Positions 43,657 to 51,200 of a stretch of DNA of 64,000 nt are shown here, in pieces. The notes under the pieces were generated by a model. That model did not search any database. It saw only the letters and a list, made by a program, of their open reading frames with translations, and was not told the DNA's origin. The stretch covers positions 1 to 64,000 of the forward strand of contig JAVBOB010000004.1 of assembly GCA_031551125.1 (NCBI GenBank), given 5' to 3'. Positions within the stretch are counted from its first letter, which is position 1; every line of letters begins with the position of its first letter. The position numbers and the translations under genes were made by a program. Origin of the DNA: JAIRNF01 sp031551125 (GTDB lineage: Bacteria; Bacteroidota; Bacteroidia; Bacteroidales; UBA932).

Positions 43657-44376
43657 ATGTCAAAGCTAGAAGTTTGTTTTTCCCCTTTACTATACGACAA
43701 GTACCATAAGCCTGATAGCATTGTGGTTGTGTGTGATGTGCTACGTGCTACTACTTCAATTTGCACGGCATTTGCTAACGGTGCGACAGAAATATATCCC
43801 GTTCAATCGGTTGAGCAGGCTAGGGCATATAAGCAGCAAGGTTTTACGGTAGCAGCGGAACGTGATGGCGTTACGCTTGATTTTGCCGATTTTGGCAACT
43901 CTCCATTCAACTTTACACGCAGTAGGGTAGAAGGGAGGCAGCTTGCATATAGCACAACCAACGGTACTAAGGCTATTTTCTTAGGGAAAGATACTAAGGG
44001 TGTTGTAGTAGGCGCTTTTATCAATCTTAGTGCTGTGGCTAGGTATTTACAGCAACAGCAAAGTGATGTATTGGTGTTATGCTCGGCATGGAAAGGTAAG
44101 TTTTGTTTGGAGGATACGCTATTTGCAGGAGCATTGACAGAGCAGCTATTATCAAGCAAACAACCATTCGAAACGGAGTGCGATTCAGCTTTTGCTGCAT
44201 TAGACTTATGGAGTTTGGCAAAGCCCGATTTACTAGGCTATATTCAAAAAGCCGCACAACGGGAACGCCTTCGCAAGCTTGGCCTTGACGATGTGTTTGA
44301 ATACTGCTTTACACCAGACCTTTCTGATATTGTTCCTATTTTGGAAAGAGAAAGGCTTATTCCTATGAATGGTTAG
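43657..44376 (+). CDS. comB: 2-phosphosulfolactate phosphatase ComB
   Basis: ComB dephosphorylates 2-phosphosulfolactate to sulfolactate, the step after ComA. The 239-residue protein has the family signature residues VVVCDVLRATTSICTAFANG with the active-site Asp. It continues with AAERDG ... DFGNSPF, AYSTTNGTKAIF and LVLCSAWKGKFCLEDTLFAG. All conserved acidic metal ligands appear present. Its partner comA is at 14.6 kb, so the two are unlinked. No sulfolactate dehydrogenase or sulfopyruvate decarboxylase is seen in the window. A route to cysteate-based sulfonolipids is inferred. Confidence 0.88.
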   Translation: MSKLEVCFSPLLYDKYHKPDSIVVVCDVLRATTSICTAFANGATEIYPVQSVEQARAYKQQGFTVAAERDGVTLDFADFGNSPFNFTRSRVEGRQLAYSTTNGTKAIFLGKDTKGVVVGAFINLSAVARYLQQQQSDVLVLCSAWKGKFCLEDTLFAGALTEQLLSSKQPFETECDSAFAALDLWSLAKPDLLGYIQKAAQRERLRKLGLDDVFEYCFTPDLSDIVPILERERLIPMNG

Positions 44377-44381
44377 CACTA

Positions 44382-44448
44382 CGTCATTACGAGCGAAGCG
44401 AAGTAATCTCTTGAATAAACAGATTACTTCGCTTCGCTCGTAATGACG
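44382..44448. repeat. CGTCATTACGAG palindromic repeat
   Basis: This is the best-paired copy in the window: CGTCATTACGAGCGAAGCGA then AGTAATCT, with the mirror AGATTACTTCGCTTCGCTCG then TAATGACG. It forms a roughly 28-bp stem between convergent comB and the racemase homologue, and may act as a terminator. Confidence 0.8.
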
Positions 44449-44461
44449 GGGTATGTATGGG

Positions 44462-45997
44462 TTAGTTTATTCTATCTGCTTCCGGCAGGTTTGTAGTTTT
44501 AGGGCTGGAACAGTCAAAGCCTACAATTAGCTTATACGTGTTGAGTATGGATTTTTCTAAGCGTTTCAAGGTTTCCAACGGTATGTTCTGTTTGCTGAAA
44601 GGAACAACCTTAACGTATTCCTGAATCTCTCCGGCATTACGTCCGTACTTATACTCATAGGTAAATCGCCCCTGTTCGTCCACTTTTACATTTTGATTAT
44701 CAGTGTTGGGTACGCTGATGTAAAACTCGCTGTTATCCATGCTTTCCGATGGATTAAACAGCTTATGGTCGTTTAGGTAAGCATGCAGCTCAATGGCTAC
44801 ATTCTCAGCTGGATTTATGATGTGGATGTTCTCATTCATTACACTTCGATAGTAGTAGTTGCCGTTTTTCCGGTAGCTATACAGCTCATTCAATACCGTG
44901 CGAATAGAGTTTGTAAGGTAAGGATAGTGAGTACAGCCCAACACCAATACTTTCAACGGTTGTGCTCCATTTGCTTTTCTAAGCTGCTCCATCAGCGATA
45001 CAAGATGGTACCGTACATAGCTATCGGTTGAGTTCAGCTGAAGTACATTACAATCATCAGTTGTTTTACTGTCACACAACGTTTTGCTATTGCTGAAATC
45101 GAAGTTGTATATGTCCATTAACGCCTTGTCTATCCTATAGTCTTTGTTGTTAAGAGACGGTCCGCGATAGCTAGTACGTGGCGAATTGGTTTTATGGTCA
45201 ATAAAGTCAGGTTCTTCATCAACTGCTTCGGCTACACCGTAGCCACCCTGATTGTATATTTGAATATCTCCGCTATACCCTTGTGCATTTTTAATTGAAG
45301 TAATGGCATTCTCATATCCTTTGGAGGCAATGGTGCCAACGGTAGCAAATACGCCAATAGAACCACTTTCCTCTTTACTGAATACGGCTAGTGCGCCTCT
45401 TGCTCCTGCATCAATAACCCCGATTACCGGAACGTTAATACCCGCTTTCTTTATAAGGCTGTCAATATTTTTCTTTCCATAGGCGGTAGCCGTATTACAG
45501 GCTATAACAATGGCTTTTACAGGTTGTTTATCTTGTCTGTACTGCTTAGCCGCAGCATCGGGGTAGTATTTGTTGGAAAGAAGGAACTGAGCGTCCTTCA
45601 GAATATGCTCAACCAGTAAATCCGATTTATTTTCGGAATAGTAGTTGCCATAAGGCATGTTGGCTTGGTCGGCCAAATAAATGAACTTTTCTTGTGCGAA
45701 ATCAGGTTTTCCGTCTTTTCCGATAGCTTTGCTTTCGTTGTTATTCTCATCAAACGTTACCACTGCATCGAGTACGGTTAACCCGCCTGTACCCGAATCA
45801 AAAACTCCGATAGGTAGGCTGGCATCCGCTGATGGGTAGTGAGCAAAGTTTACATAGTAAAAGCTGGCAGAATCATTCAGAATAGCCTGCTCTATCGGGC
45901 TATTGGTTGTTCCCGCTTGAGGTGCTTGTTTGCTACGGCATGATTGGGTAAATAACGTTAGCGTAACAGCGGCTATCCAAAGGAAGTTGAGTTTCAT
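44462..45997 (-). CDS. lipoprotein-type Asp/Glu racemase homologue
   Basis: This 511-residue protein joins an N-terminal lipoprotein-like signal (MKLNFLWIAAVTLTLFTQSC, Cys20) to a glutamate/aspartate racemase domain. The racemase keeps GVFDSGTGGLTVL (Asp67-Ser68), DQANMPYGNY, the first catalytic cysteine in VIACNTATAYG (Cys167) and the second in VLGCTHYPYL (Cys355, His357). MurI is normally cytoplasmic and about 260 residues; this form is longer, with inserts between the two cysteines and a 110-residue tail. The start at 45997 is supported by a -7 box; the open frame upstream belongs to a repeat. The protein probably faces the periplasm; substrate and activity are unknown. Confidence 0.8.
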   Translation of the reverse strand: MKLNFLWIAAVTLTLFTQSCRSKQAPQAGTTNSPIEQAILNDSASFYYVNFAHYPSADASLPIGVFDSGTGGLTVLDAVVTFDENNNESKAIGKDGKPDFAQEKFIYLADQANMPYGNYYSENKSDLLVEHILKDAQFLLSNKYYPDAAAKQYRQDKQPVKAIVIACNTATAYGKKNIDSLIKKAGINVPVIGVIDAGARGALAVFSKEESGSIGVFATVGTIASKGYENAITSIKNAQGYSGDIQIYNQGGYGVAEAVDEEPDFIDHKTNSPRTSYRGPSLNNKDYRIDKALMDIYNFDFSNSKTLCDSKTTDDCNVLQLNSTDSYVRYHLVSLMEQLRKANGAQPLKVLVLGCTHYPYLTNSIRTVLNELYSYRKNGNYYYRSVMNENIHIINPAENVAIELHAYLNDHKLFNPSESMDNSEFYISVPNTDNQNVKVDEQGRFTYEYKYGRNAGEIQEYVKVVPFSKQNIPLETLKRLEKSILNTYKLIVGFDCSSPKTTNLPEADRIN

Positions 45998-46019
45998 ATT
46001 AAATTGGTTTAGGTTAGAA

Positions 46020-46027
46020 CAAAGATA
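46020..46027 (-). promoter_or_regulatory. -7 box of the racemase homologue (TATCTTTG)
   Basis: The minus-strand TATCTTTG matches TAnnTTTG and predicts a roughly 19-nt leader before the ATG at 45997. This supports the choice of the signal-peptide start. Confidence 0.5.
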
Positions 46028-46104
46028 GAGAATAATAGTTTTGCTCAACTGGCTTCTTCGGAAAATACTTGAACCGAATATAAAGAACGTATCTGAAGTA
46101 AAAA

Positions 46105-46284
46105 TAGCCCCGAAGCGGGCTGAATATGAATAACCGTGGGTGTAACCCACGGCAGAAAGCTGCTGAGTTCGATTGCGCAGGAGGCATCATCCTTTTTCTA
46201 AATAAGGATGGTGCTTCCTGTGTAACTATAGTTTCGGTCTAACTACCCCGCATTGCATACGGGGTTATTGTTGTTTAACCCCTA
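46105..46284. mobile_element. MITE-like element, copy 3
   Basis: The left end (ATAGCCCCGAAGCGGGCTGA then ATATGAATAACC) and the first internal hairpin (GTGGGTGTAACCCAC) match copy 1 nearly base for base. The second internal hairpin is present in altered form (GAGGCATCATCC / GGATGGTGCTTCC). The right end keeps ACGGGGTTATT but is decayed beyond. Confidence 0.6.
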
Positions 46285-46373
46285 TTATAATGATATGTAG
46301 AGAATAATAGGAGTTATATTTCGACATTTTTGAAGAGGTTTAAAACATTCTAGGGTTATTTAGAACGTAAAAG

Positions 46374-46405
46374 AAAAGCCGCTCATAATATTATGAACGG
46401 CTTTT
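46374..46405 (-). terminator. terminator of the DUF1015 gene
   Basis: On the minus strand AAAAGCCGTTCATAA pairs with TTATGAGCGGCTTTT (one mismatch) and runs into TTTTCTTTT. It starts 22 nt after the stop of the DUF1015 gene. Confidence 0.85.
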
Positions 46406-46426
46406 ATCGAAATGAAAATCGAACGA

Positions 46427-47665
46427 TTAGCTTAGCTTGTGTATTGCCAAACCGCTACGTAGCTTAGGCTCAAACCAAGTGGTTTTAGGAGGCATGATGT
46501 TGCCTGTATCGGCAATATCAATCAGCTGTTGCATAGATACAGCGTATAGTGCAAAAGCTGCAGCCATTTCACCGCTGTCAACACGCTTCTTTAGCTCGCC
46601 TAAACCACGAATACCACCAACAAAATCAATACGCTTAGATACGCGAAGGTCGCCAAGGTTAAGAATTTTGTCGAATACCAGGTTTGAAAGCACCGTTACA
46701 TCAAGTACGCCAATAGGGTCGTTATCGTTATATGTGCCGGGTTTAGCGGTTAACGAGTACCACTTGCCTCCGATATACATAGAGAAGTTGTGAAGCTTAT
46801 CGGGTGTATAAATTCCGGTACCTTTTTCTTCAACAACAAACGACTCGTTCAGCTTGGCTAGGAACTGTTCGGGTGTAAGCCCGTTCAAATCCTTTACTAC
46901 ACGGTTGTAGTCAATAATTTTAAGGTGACTTTCGGGGAATATTACCGCCATAAAGTAGTTATACTCCTCGTTACCCGTATGGTTGGGATTAGCTTTCTTC
47001 TTCTCTTGTCCTACAAGGGCTGCAGCGGCGGTACGGTGGTGTCCGTCGGCTACATATAGTGCGGGAACTTGAGCAAAAATTTCGGTAATGCGCTTGTTGG
47101 TAGCATCATCCTCAATTACCCAGAAATGGTGTCCAAAGCCATCTTCAGCAACAAAGTCGTATTCGGCAGGTTTACCTTTTACAATCTTTTCTACAATCTC
47201 GTTCATTTCCTTCACGTCGGGATAGGCAAAGAACACAGGCTCGATATTAGCATTCTGAATGCGAACGTGAATCATACGATCTTCTTCCTTATCCTTACGG
47301 GTAAGCTCATGCTTCTTGATAGTTCCGTTTAGGTAATCATCCATGTGGGCGCAAGCAACAAGACCGTACTGGGTACGTCCTTCCATTGTTTGAGCGTAGA
47401 TGTAGTACATCTCCTTCCCATCTTGCTTTAACCAGCCCTTTTCCTGCCATTTTTTGAAGTTCTCCACAGCCTTATCGTAAGCAGGCTGTGTATGCTCATC
47501 AATAATAGGATCGAAGTCAATTTCGGGCTTAATGATGTGTAGTAGCGACTTTTCGCCGGCTTCGGCTTGTGCTTCCTTTGAGTTTAGTACATCATAAGGG
47601 CGTGAAGCCACTTCTTTTGCCAATTCTTTGGGCGGACGAACCGCTTTAAATGGTTTGATTCTCAT
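46427..47665 (-). CDS. DUF1015 protein of the serine cluster
   Basis: This 412-residue protein belongs to DUF1015, which carries a ParB-like nuclease fold. The start MRIKPFKAVRPPKELAKEVA then SRPYDVLN is family-typical. LYVADGHHRTAAAALV holds the conserved GHHR, and the tail has NLVFDKILNLGDLR with FVGGIRG. DUF1015 is regularly encoded beside serA and serC in Bacteroidota, as here. Relatives of this fold include an ADP-dependent serine kinase, and a serine-linked role is a reasonable guess but not shown by the sequence. A four-helix-bundle gene has come between it and serA. Confidence 0.8.
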   Translation of the reverse strand: MRIKPFKAVRPPKELAKEVASRPYDVLNSKEAQAEAGEKSLLHIIKPEIDFDPIIDEHTQPAYDKAVENFKKWQEKGWLKQDGKEMYYIYAQTMEGRTQYGLVACAHMDDYLNGTIKKHELTRKDKEEDRMIHVRIQNANIEPVFFAYPDVKEMNEIVEKIVKGKPAEYDFVAEDGFGHHFWVIEDDATNKRITEIFAQVPALYVADGHHRTAAAALVGQEKKKANPNHTGNEEYNYFMAVIFPESHLKIIDYNRVVKDLNGLTPEQFLAKLNESFVVEEKGTGIYTPDKLHNFSMYIGGKWYSLTAKPGTYNDNDPIGVLDVTVLSNLVFDKILNLGDLRVSKRIDFVGGIRGLGELKKRVDSGEMAAAFALYAVSMQQLIDIADTGNIMPPKTTWFEPKLRSGLAIHKLS

Positions 47666-47676
47666 GTCTGTTAAAC

Positions 47677-48165
47677 GTTAAGCGTTAAGTGTTATGCGAA
47701 AAGACAAACAAATGCCGCTGAATGTGTAATTAAATTTATGTGTTGAGTGTTTTTTCAATGTATCGTATCAACCCTAACGTTAGCTACCGCACTTTGGCAA
47801 TTCTATCAAGTTGGGGTTGAACATCAGCAATATATTCTATACGTAGCGCAATTAGTAGTTGCGTTTCTAACTCAGCAAGTGAACCAAGAGCAAAGGATAA
47901 AAAGCGTATATTCTCTTTACTACTTTTTCTACCAGAACCTTCAGCAATGTTAGACGGTATAGATACTGCCGCTCTTTGAATTTGTGATGTTAAACCATAT
48001 TGTTCTGTTTTTGGAAAAAGTTCTGTTAACTTGTAAACATCTACAACTAGTTCCATTCCTTCTTTCCAAGCATCAAGATCTTTATGGTTCATGTGTGCTA
48101 GCAATTAATAGATTAAGAGTTAGGTGGTAAACTTTGTCGCTTAACGCCTAACTCTTAACGCTTAA
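47677..48165. repeat. 13-bp inverted repeat flanking a four-helix-bundle gene
   Basis: GTTAAGCGTTAAG (47677-47689) and CTTAACGCTTAAC (48153-48165) are exact reverse complements on either side of the small gene in this interval. Further GTTAAG-like words adjoin the right arm. The arrangement resembles a mobile gene unit bounded by inverted repeats. Confidence 0.55.
47784..48092 (-). CDS. four-helix-bundle protein (S23/IVP-like), C-terminally truncated
   Basis: This 102-residue protein belongs to the four-helix-bundle family first seen inside 23S rRNA intervening sequences. LDAWKEGMELVVDVYKLTEL, then LTSQIQRAAVSIPSNIAEGS and FLSFALGSLAELETQLLIA are the diagnostic blocks. The start is the ATG at 48092. 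The frame ends with AKVR-stop, but directly after the TAG it continues in frame as LTLGLIRYIEKTLNT then TAA. That matches the usual end of the family, so a nonsense change has probably removed the last 15 or so residues. It lies between serA and DUF1015. Confidence 0.8.
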   Translation of the reverse strand: MNHKDLDAWKEGMELVVDVYKLTELFPKTEQYGLTSQIQRAAVSIPSNIAEGSGRKSSKENIRFLSFALGSLAELETQLLIALRIEYIADVQPQLDRIAKVR

Positions 48166-48172
48166 CCTCTCT

Positions 48173-49093
48173 TTACTTATTCACTTGGAATGTCTTATCG
48201 CCATCCTTCAAAAAACCAACGATTTGGCGAGCAGCAGCTAATCCGGCGTTGATATTGGCCTCGGCGGTTTCTGCACCCATCTTCTTGGGGGTTCCGAAGT
48301 AGCGAGCGCCAAACTTCTCTACCATTGCAATGTGGCAGTCAGGAGCAACGTCGGTAGCATACTTAAAGTCAGGACGAGATTCCATTAGCTTAATGATACC
48401 ATCTTCGTCGATAACTTCTTTGCGAGCCGTGTTGATAAGTGTTGCGCCCTTAGGCATCTTCGATAGCAAATCGAAGTTGATAGACTTTTTGGTCTTATCG
48501 TTTGCCGGAATATGCAGAGAAATATAGTCGCAAGTGCTATATAGCTCTTCCATGCTCGCAGCCACCTTTACGCCATCTTTCTTAATAGCATCAGCGGGTA
48601 CAAAGGGGTCAAACGCATATACATCCATACCAAAACCTTGGGCAATCATGGCAACCAGCTTACCTACGTTTCCGTATGCATGGATACCTAATTTTTTACC
48701 TTTAAGTTCGGTTCCTGTTCCGGCTTGGAATGAGTTGCGTGCCATATACACCATCATACCTAATGCCAATTCGGCAACAGCGTTAGAGTTTTGGCCGGGA
48801 GTATTCATCGCAACAACGTTCTTGGCAGTACATGCGGCAAGGTCGAGGTTATCAAATCCCGCACCAGCGCGTACAACTACCTTAAGGTTCTTGGCAGCTT
48901 CAACTACATCTTTGGTAACCTTGTCAGAACGAACAATAATTGCATCAACATCTGCAACGGCTTTCGTAAAGTCGGCAGGGTCAGTGTACTTTTCAAGTAG
49001 CACGGTTTCAATACCGGCTTCGCTGAATATGCTTTTAATGCCGTCAACGGCCGCCTTAGCAAAAGGCTTTTCGGTTGCTATAAGAGCTTTCAT
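48173..49093 (-). CDS. serA: D-3-phosphoglycerate dehydrogenase, short Lys-type
   Basis: SerA oxidises 3-phosphoglycerate to phosphohydroxypyruvate, the first step of serine synthesis. This 306-residue form lacks the C-terminal ACT regulatory domain. The NAD domain shows GIHAYGNVGKLV, with Ala at the first glycine position. Catalytic residues are Arg in INTARKEVIDEDG and Glu a little after. The usual catalytic His of the TPHIGAST segment is replaced: here it reads GTPKKMGAETAEAN, with Lys. A Lys in place of His is known from Entamoeba and Bacteroides-type enzymes. Its cluster with serC and DUF1015 supports the role. Confidence 0.88.
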   Translation of the reverse strand: MKALIATEKPFAKAAVDGIKSIFSEAGIETVLLEKYTDPADFTKAVADVDAIIVRSDKVTKDVVEAAKNLKVVVRAGAGFDNLDLAACTAKNVVAMNTPGQNSNAVAELALGMMVYMARNSFQAGTGTELKGKKLGIHAYGNVGKLVAMIAQGFGMDVYAFDPFVPADAIKKDGVKVAASMEELYSTCDYISLHIPANDKTKKSINFDLLSKMPKGATLINTARKEVIDEDGIIKLMESRPDFKYATDVAPDCHIAMVEKFGARYFGTPKKMGAETAEANINAGLAAARQIVGFLKDGDKTFQVNK

Positions 49094-49130
49094 TTCTTTT
49101 AGTTGTTTAGTTGGTTAGCTGTTGATTTGG

Positions 49131-49508
49131 TTATTTGGACTCCGCATGTTTACGGTATGTGTTGCTTAGGGCATTTAGCTTGTTTGAAATTTCTTTTACC
49201 AACAAACTTATACTATCCATTTCTAACTCGGTAATATATGCTAAATCTAATGCAATGTACAGCTGTGTATAAAGTTCCATTAGCGAGCCATAGGCTATTT
49301 CCAAAAAGCGAATTTGATCCTTCAATGAAGTTCGAGATGAACCTTCCGCGATATTTGATACAATGGATACTGAAGCACGTCTTACCTGAGATGTTAGGTT
49401 AAACTTTTCATCCGACGGAAATTTTGAGGTTAACTCGTAAATCACTTTCACTAACTTACGTGAAAGCTGCCATACCTCTAATTTTTCGAAAGAATACCTA
49501 TACACCAT
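49131..49508 (-). CDS. four-helix-bundle protein (S23/IVP-like)
   Basis: This intact 125-residue four-helix-bundle protein has FEKLEVWQLSRKLVKVIYEL, NLTSQVRRASVSIVSNIAEG and IRFLEIAYGSLMELYTQLYI as the family blocks. It ends with a helix (ISNKLNALSNTYRKH) that the paralogue at 48 kb has lost. Members occur in 23S rRNA inserts and as free genes; the function is unsettled, perhaps nucleic-acid binding. It sits between serC and serA, with word-like repeats on both sides (49112-49137 and 49521-49546) that are partly inverted copies of each other (GGTTAGCTG, TTGATTT, GGTTATTTG). Confidence 0.85.
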   Translation of the reverse strand: MVYRYSFEKLEVWQLSRKLVKVIYELTSKFPSDEKFNLTSQVRRASVSIVSNIAEGSSRTSLKDQIRFLEIAYGSLMELYTQLYIALDLAYITELEMDSISLLVKEISNKLNALSNTYRKHAESK

Positions 49509-49550
49509 TTTTCAAATAAGCAAATAACCAGCTAACCAAATCAACAATTA

Positions 49551-50621
49551 CTACGCGTTTTGCTTTTCAAATTCCTGCATGCAGTTAACCAGCGCTTGTA
49601 CGCTTTCCTTCGGAAGAGCGTTGTAGGTTGAAGCGCGGAATCCGCCAACTGAGCGGTGTCCCTTAATACCAACCATACCCTTGCTCTTAGCGTATTCCAT
49701 AAAGGCTTCTTCCTTATCTTCGTAGCCCTTGTTCATTACAAAGCAAATGTTCATAATAGAGCGGTCGGCCTTATCAACTGTGCCTACGAACATTTTGTTA
49801 CGGTCAATTTCGTTGTATAGTAAAGCTGCCTTATCAACGTTGATTTTGTACATTGCGTCAATACCGCCAATGCTCTTAATCCACTTCAGCATTTCGTTCA
49901 TGATGTAGATAGAGATTACGGGAGGAGTGTTGTACATAGAACCTTCCTTAACGTGATTGCGGTAGTCAATCATTGAGGGAAGAGGGCGGCTAACCTTGCC
50001 AAGAATATCTTCGCGAACAATTACGAACGTAACGCCTGCAGTACCTACGTTCTTTTGGGCACCACCGTAAATAAGCGCGTACTTGCTAACGTCAACCTTG
50101 CGGCTCATAATGTCTGATGACATATCGGCAACCAAGTTGATAGGGCAGTCCATATCCGTGTGGATTTCGCTTCCGTAGATGGTGTTGTTGGTTGTAATGT
50201 GGAAGTATTCTGCATCGGTAGGGATTTTGTAATCCTTAGGGATGTAGCAATAGTTACGGTCTTTTGAAGAAGCAACTACATCAACTTCGCCAAACAGCTT
50301 AGCTTCTTTAAGCGCTTTGTTAGCCCATACGCCTGTATCAAGGTAGGCTGCTTTCTTTTCTAACAAGTTGTAAGGAACTTGCATAAACTGCATGCTGGCA
50401 CCACCACCAAGGAATAGCACGTGGTAGTTATCGGGAATGTTTAGCAGCTCTTTCCACAAAGCGCGGCACTCGTCCATTACCTTTTCCCAGTCCTTAGTGC
50501 GGTGAGAAATTTCCAGTACCGAAAGGCCTGTACCGTTGAAGTTCTGAACTGCAGCCGATGTTGCATCAAATACAGATTGGGGCAGAATACATGGACCTGC
50601 TCCGAAGTTGTGCTTTTTCAT
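49551..50621 (-). CDS. serC: phosphoserine aminotransferase
   Basis: SerC is a PLP-dependent class V transaminase that makes O-phosphoserine (and also acts in pyridoxine synthesis). The 356-residue protein starts with HNFGAGPCILPQSVFDA. It shows VLFLGGGASMQFMQVP (phosphate pocket), TNNTIYGSE, LVADMSSDIMSR (Asp to the PLP ring) and YALIYGGAQKNVGTAGV with the Schiff-base lysine. The tail HRSVGGFRASTYNAL is conserved. O-phosphoserine can also feed cysteate synthase in sulfonolipid producers. It is the first gene of the serine cluster. Confidence 0.95.
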   Translation of the reverse strand: MKKHNFGAGPCILPQSVFDATSAAVQNFNGTGLSVLEISHRTKDWEKVMDECRALWKELLNIPDNYHVLFLGGGASMQFMQVPYNLLEKKAAYLDTGVWANKALKEAKLFGEVDVVASSKDRNYCYIPKDYKIPTDAEYFHITTNNTIYGSEIHTDMDCPINLVADMSSDIMSRKVDVSKYALIYGGAQKNVGTAGVTFVIVREDILGKVSRPLPSMIDYRNHVKEGSMYNTPPVISIYIMNEMLKWIKSIGGIDAMYKINVDKAALLYNEIDRNKMFVGTVDKADRSIMNICFVMNKGYEDKEEAFMEYAKSKGMVGIKGHRSVGGFRASTYNALPKESVQALVNCMQEFEKQNA

Positions 50622-50768
50622 TTTGTTGATGTTTTAAGTTATGATTTTTAATGTAATTATGGATTTTTGCTTTTTTAAGGCCTCAAATTTCCGAAAAAAA
50701 AGTCAGATAAAAAAGATACCAGCTATATAGCATAGAATATAGGTGTTTTGCACTGCTCAAACAAAGGC

Positions 50769-50834
50769 ATCATTGCGAGCGAAGCAAAGCAATCTCCTCA
50801 AATTAAGCACATTACTTTGCTTCGCTCGCAATAA
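50769..50834. repeat. CATCATTGCGAG palindromic repeat
   Basis: The left arm ATCATTGCGAGCGAAGCAAA and the right arm TTTGCTTCGCTCGCAATAA form a long stem with a short A+T loop. It lies between the ArsC/Spx-like gene stop and serC. Few mismatches mark it as a recent copy. Confidence 0.75.
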
Positions 50835-50843
50835 CATGCTTTT

Positions 50844-51200
50844 TTACATTACGGTTCTTTTCCAATCATCGGCATTAAAGCCCACCAGCACAAGGCTATT
50901 ACTTACCAGCAACGGGCGCTTGATAAGCTTACCGTTTGAGGCCAACAGCCTTATCTGCTCTTTCTCGCTCATAGATGCCAGCTTATCTTTTAGCTGTAAT
51001 TCCCTATATACCTCTCCGCTGGTGTTGAAGAAGTTTTTCAGTGGTTGTTTACTTCGTGCAATCCACTCTTTCAGCTCGGGTTCCGTTGGATTTTGCTCAA
51101 TAATATGCCGATCATCGTAATCAACATGGTTCATATCAAGCCATTGTTTGGCTTTTCGGCAGGTACTGCACTTTGGGTATTCGAGAAACAGGTATTTCAT
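50844..51200 (-). CDS. ArsC/Spx-family (YffB-like) thioredoxin-fold protein
   Basis: This 118-residue protein belongs to the arsenate reductase/Spx family. The active-site loop is YPKCSTCRKAKQWL with a Cys-x2-Cys, and the conserved RPLLV with the substrate Arg is at residues 93-98 (LIKRPLLV). The two-cysteine loop is Spx/YffB-like rather than classical ArsC, which has one N-terminal Cys. Function in arsenate reduction is not supported by neighbours; a redox or regulatory role is equally possible. Its ATG overlaps the stop of the GNAT gene (ATGA), so the two are coupled. Confidence 0.82.
   Translation of the reverse strand: MKYLFLEYPKCSTCRKAKQWLDMNHVDYDDRHIIEQNPTEPELKEWIARSKQPLKNFFNTSGEVYRELQLKDKLASMSEKEQIRLLASNGKLIKRPLLVSNSLVLVGFNADDWKRTVM

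Noticed and set aside
45998..46150. N-terminal extension of the racemase homologue by 51 codons
   Set aside because: It reads into a MITE-like repeat and crosses a -7 promoter box. The signal-peptide ATG at 45997 is a far better start.
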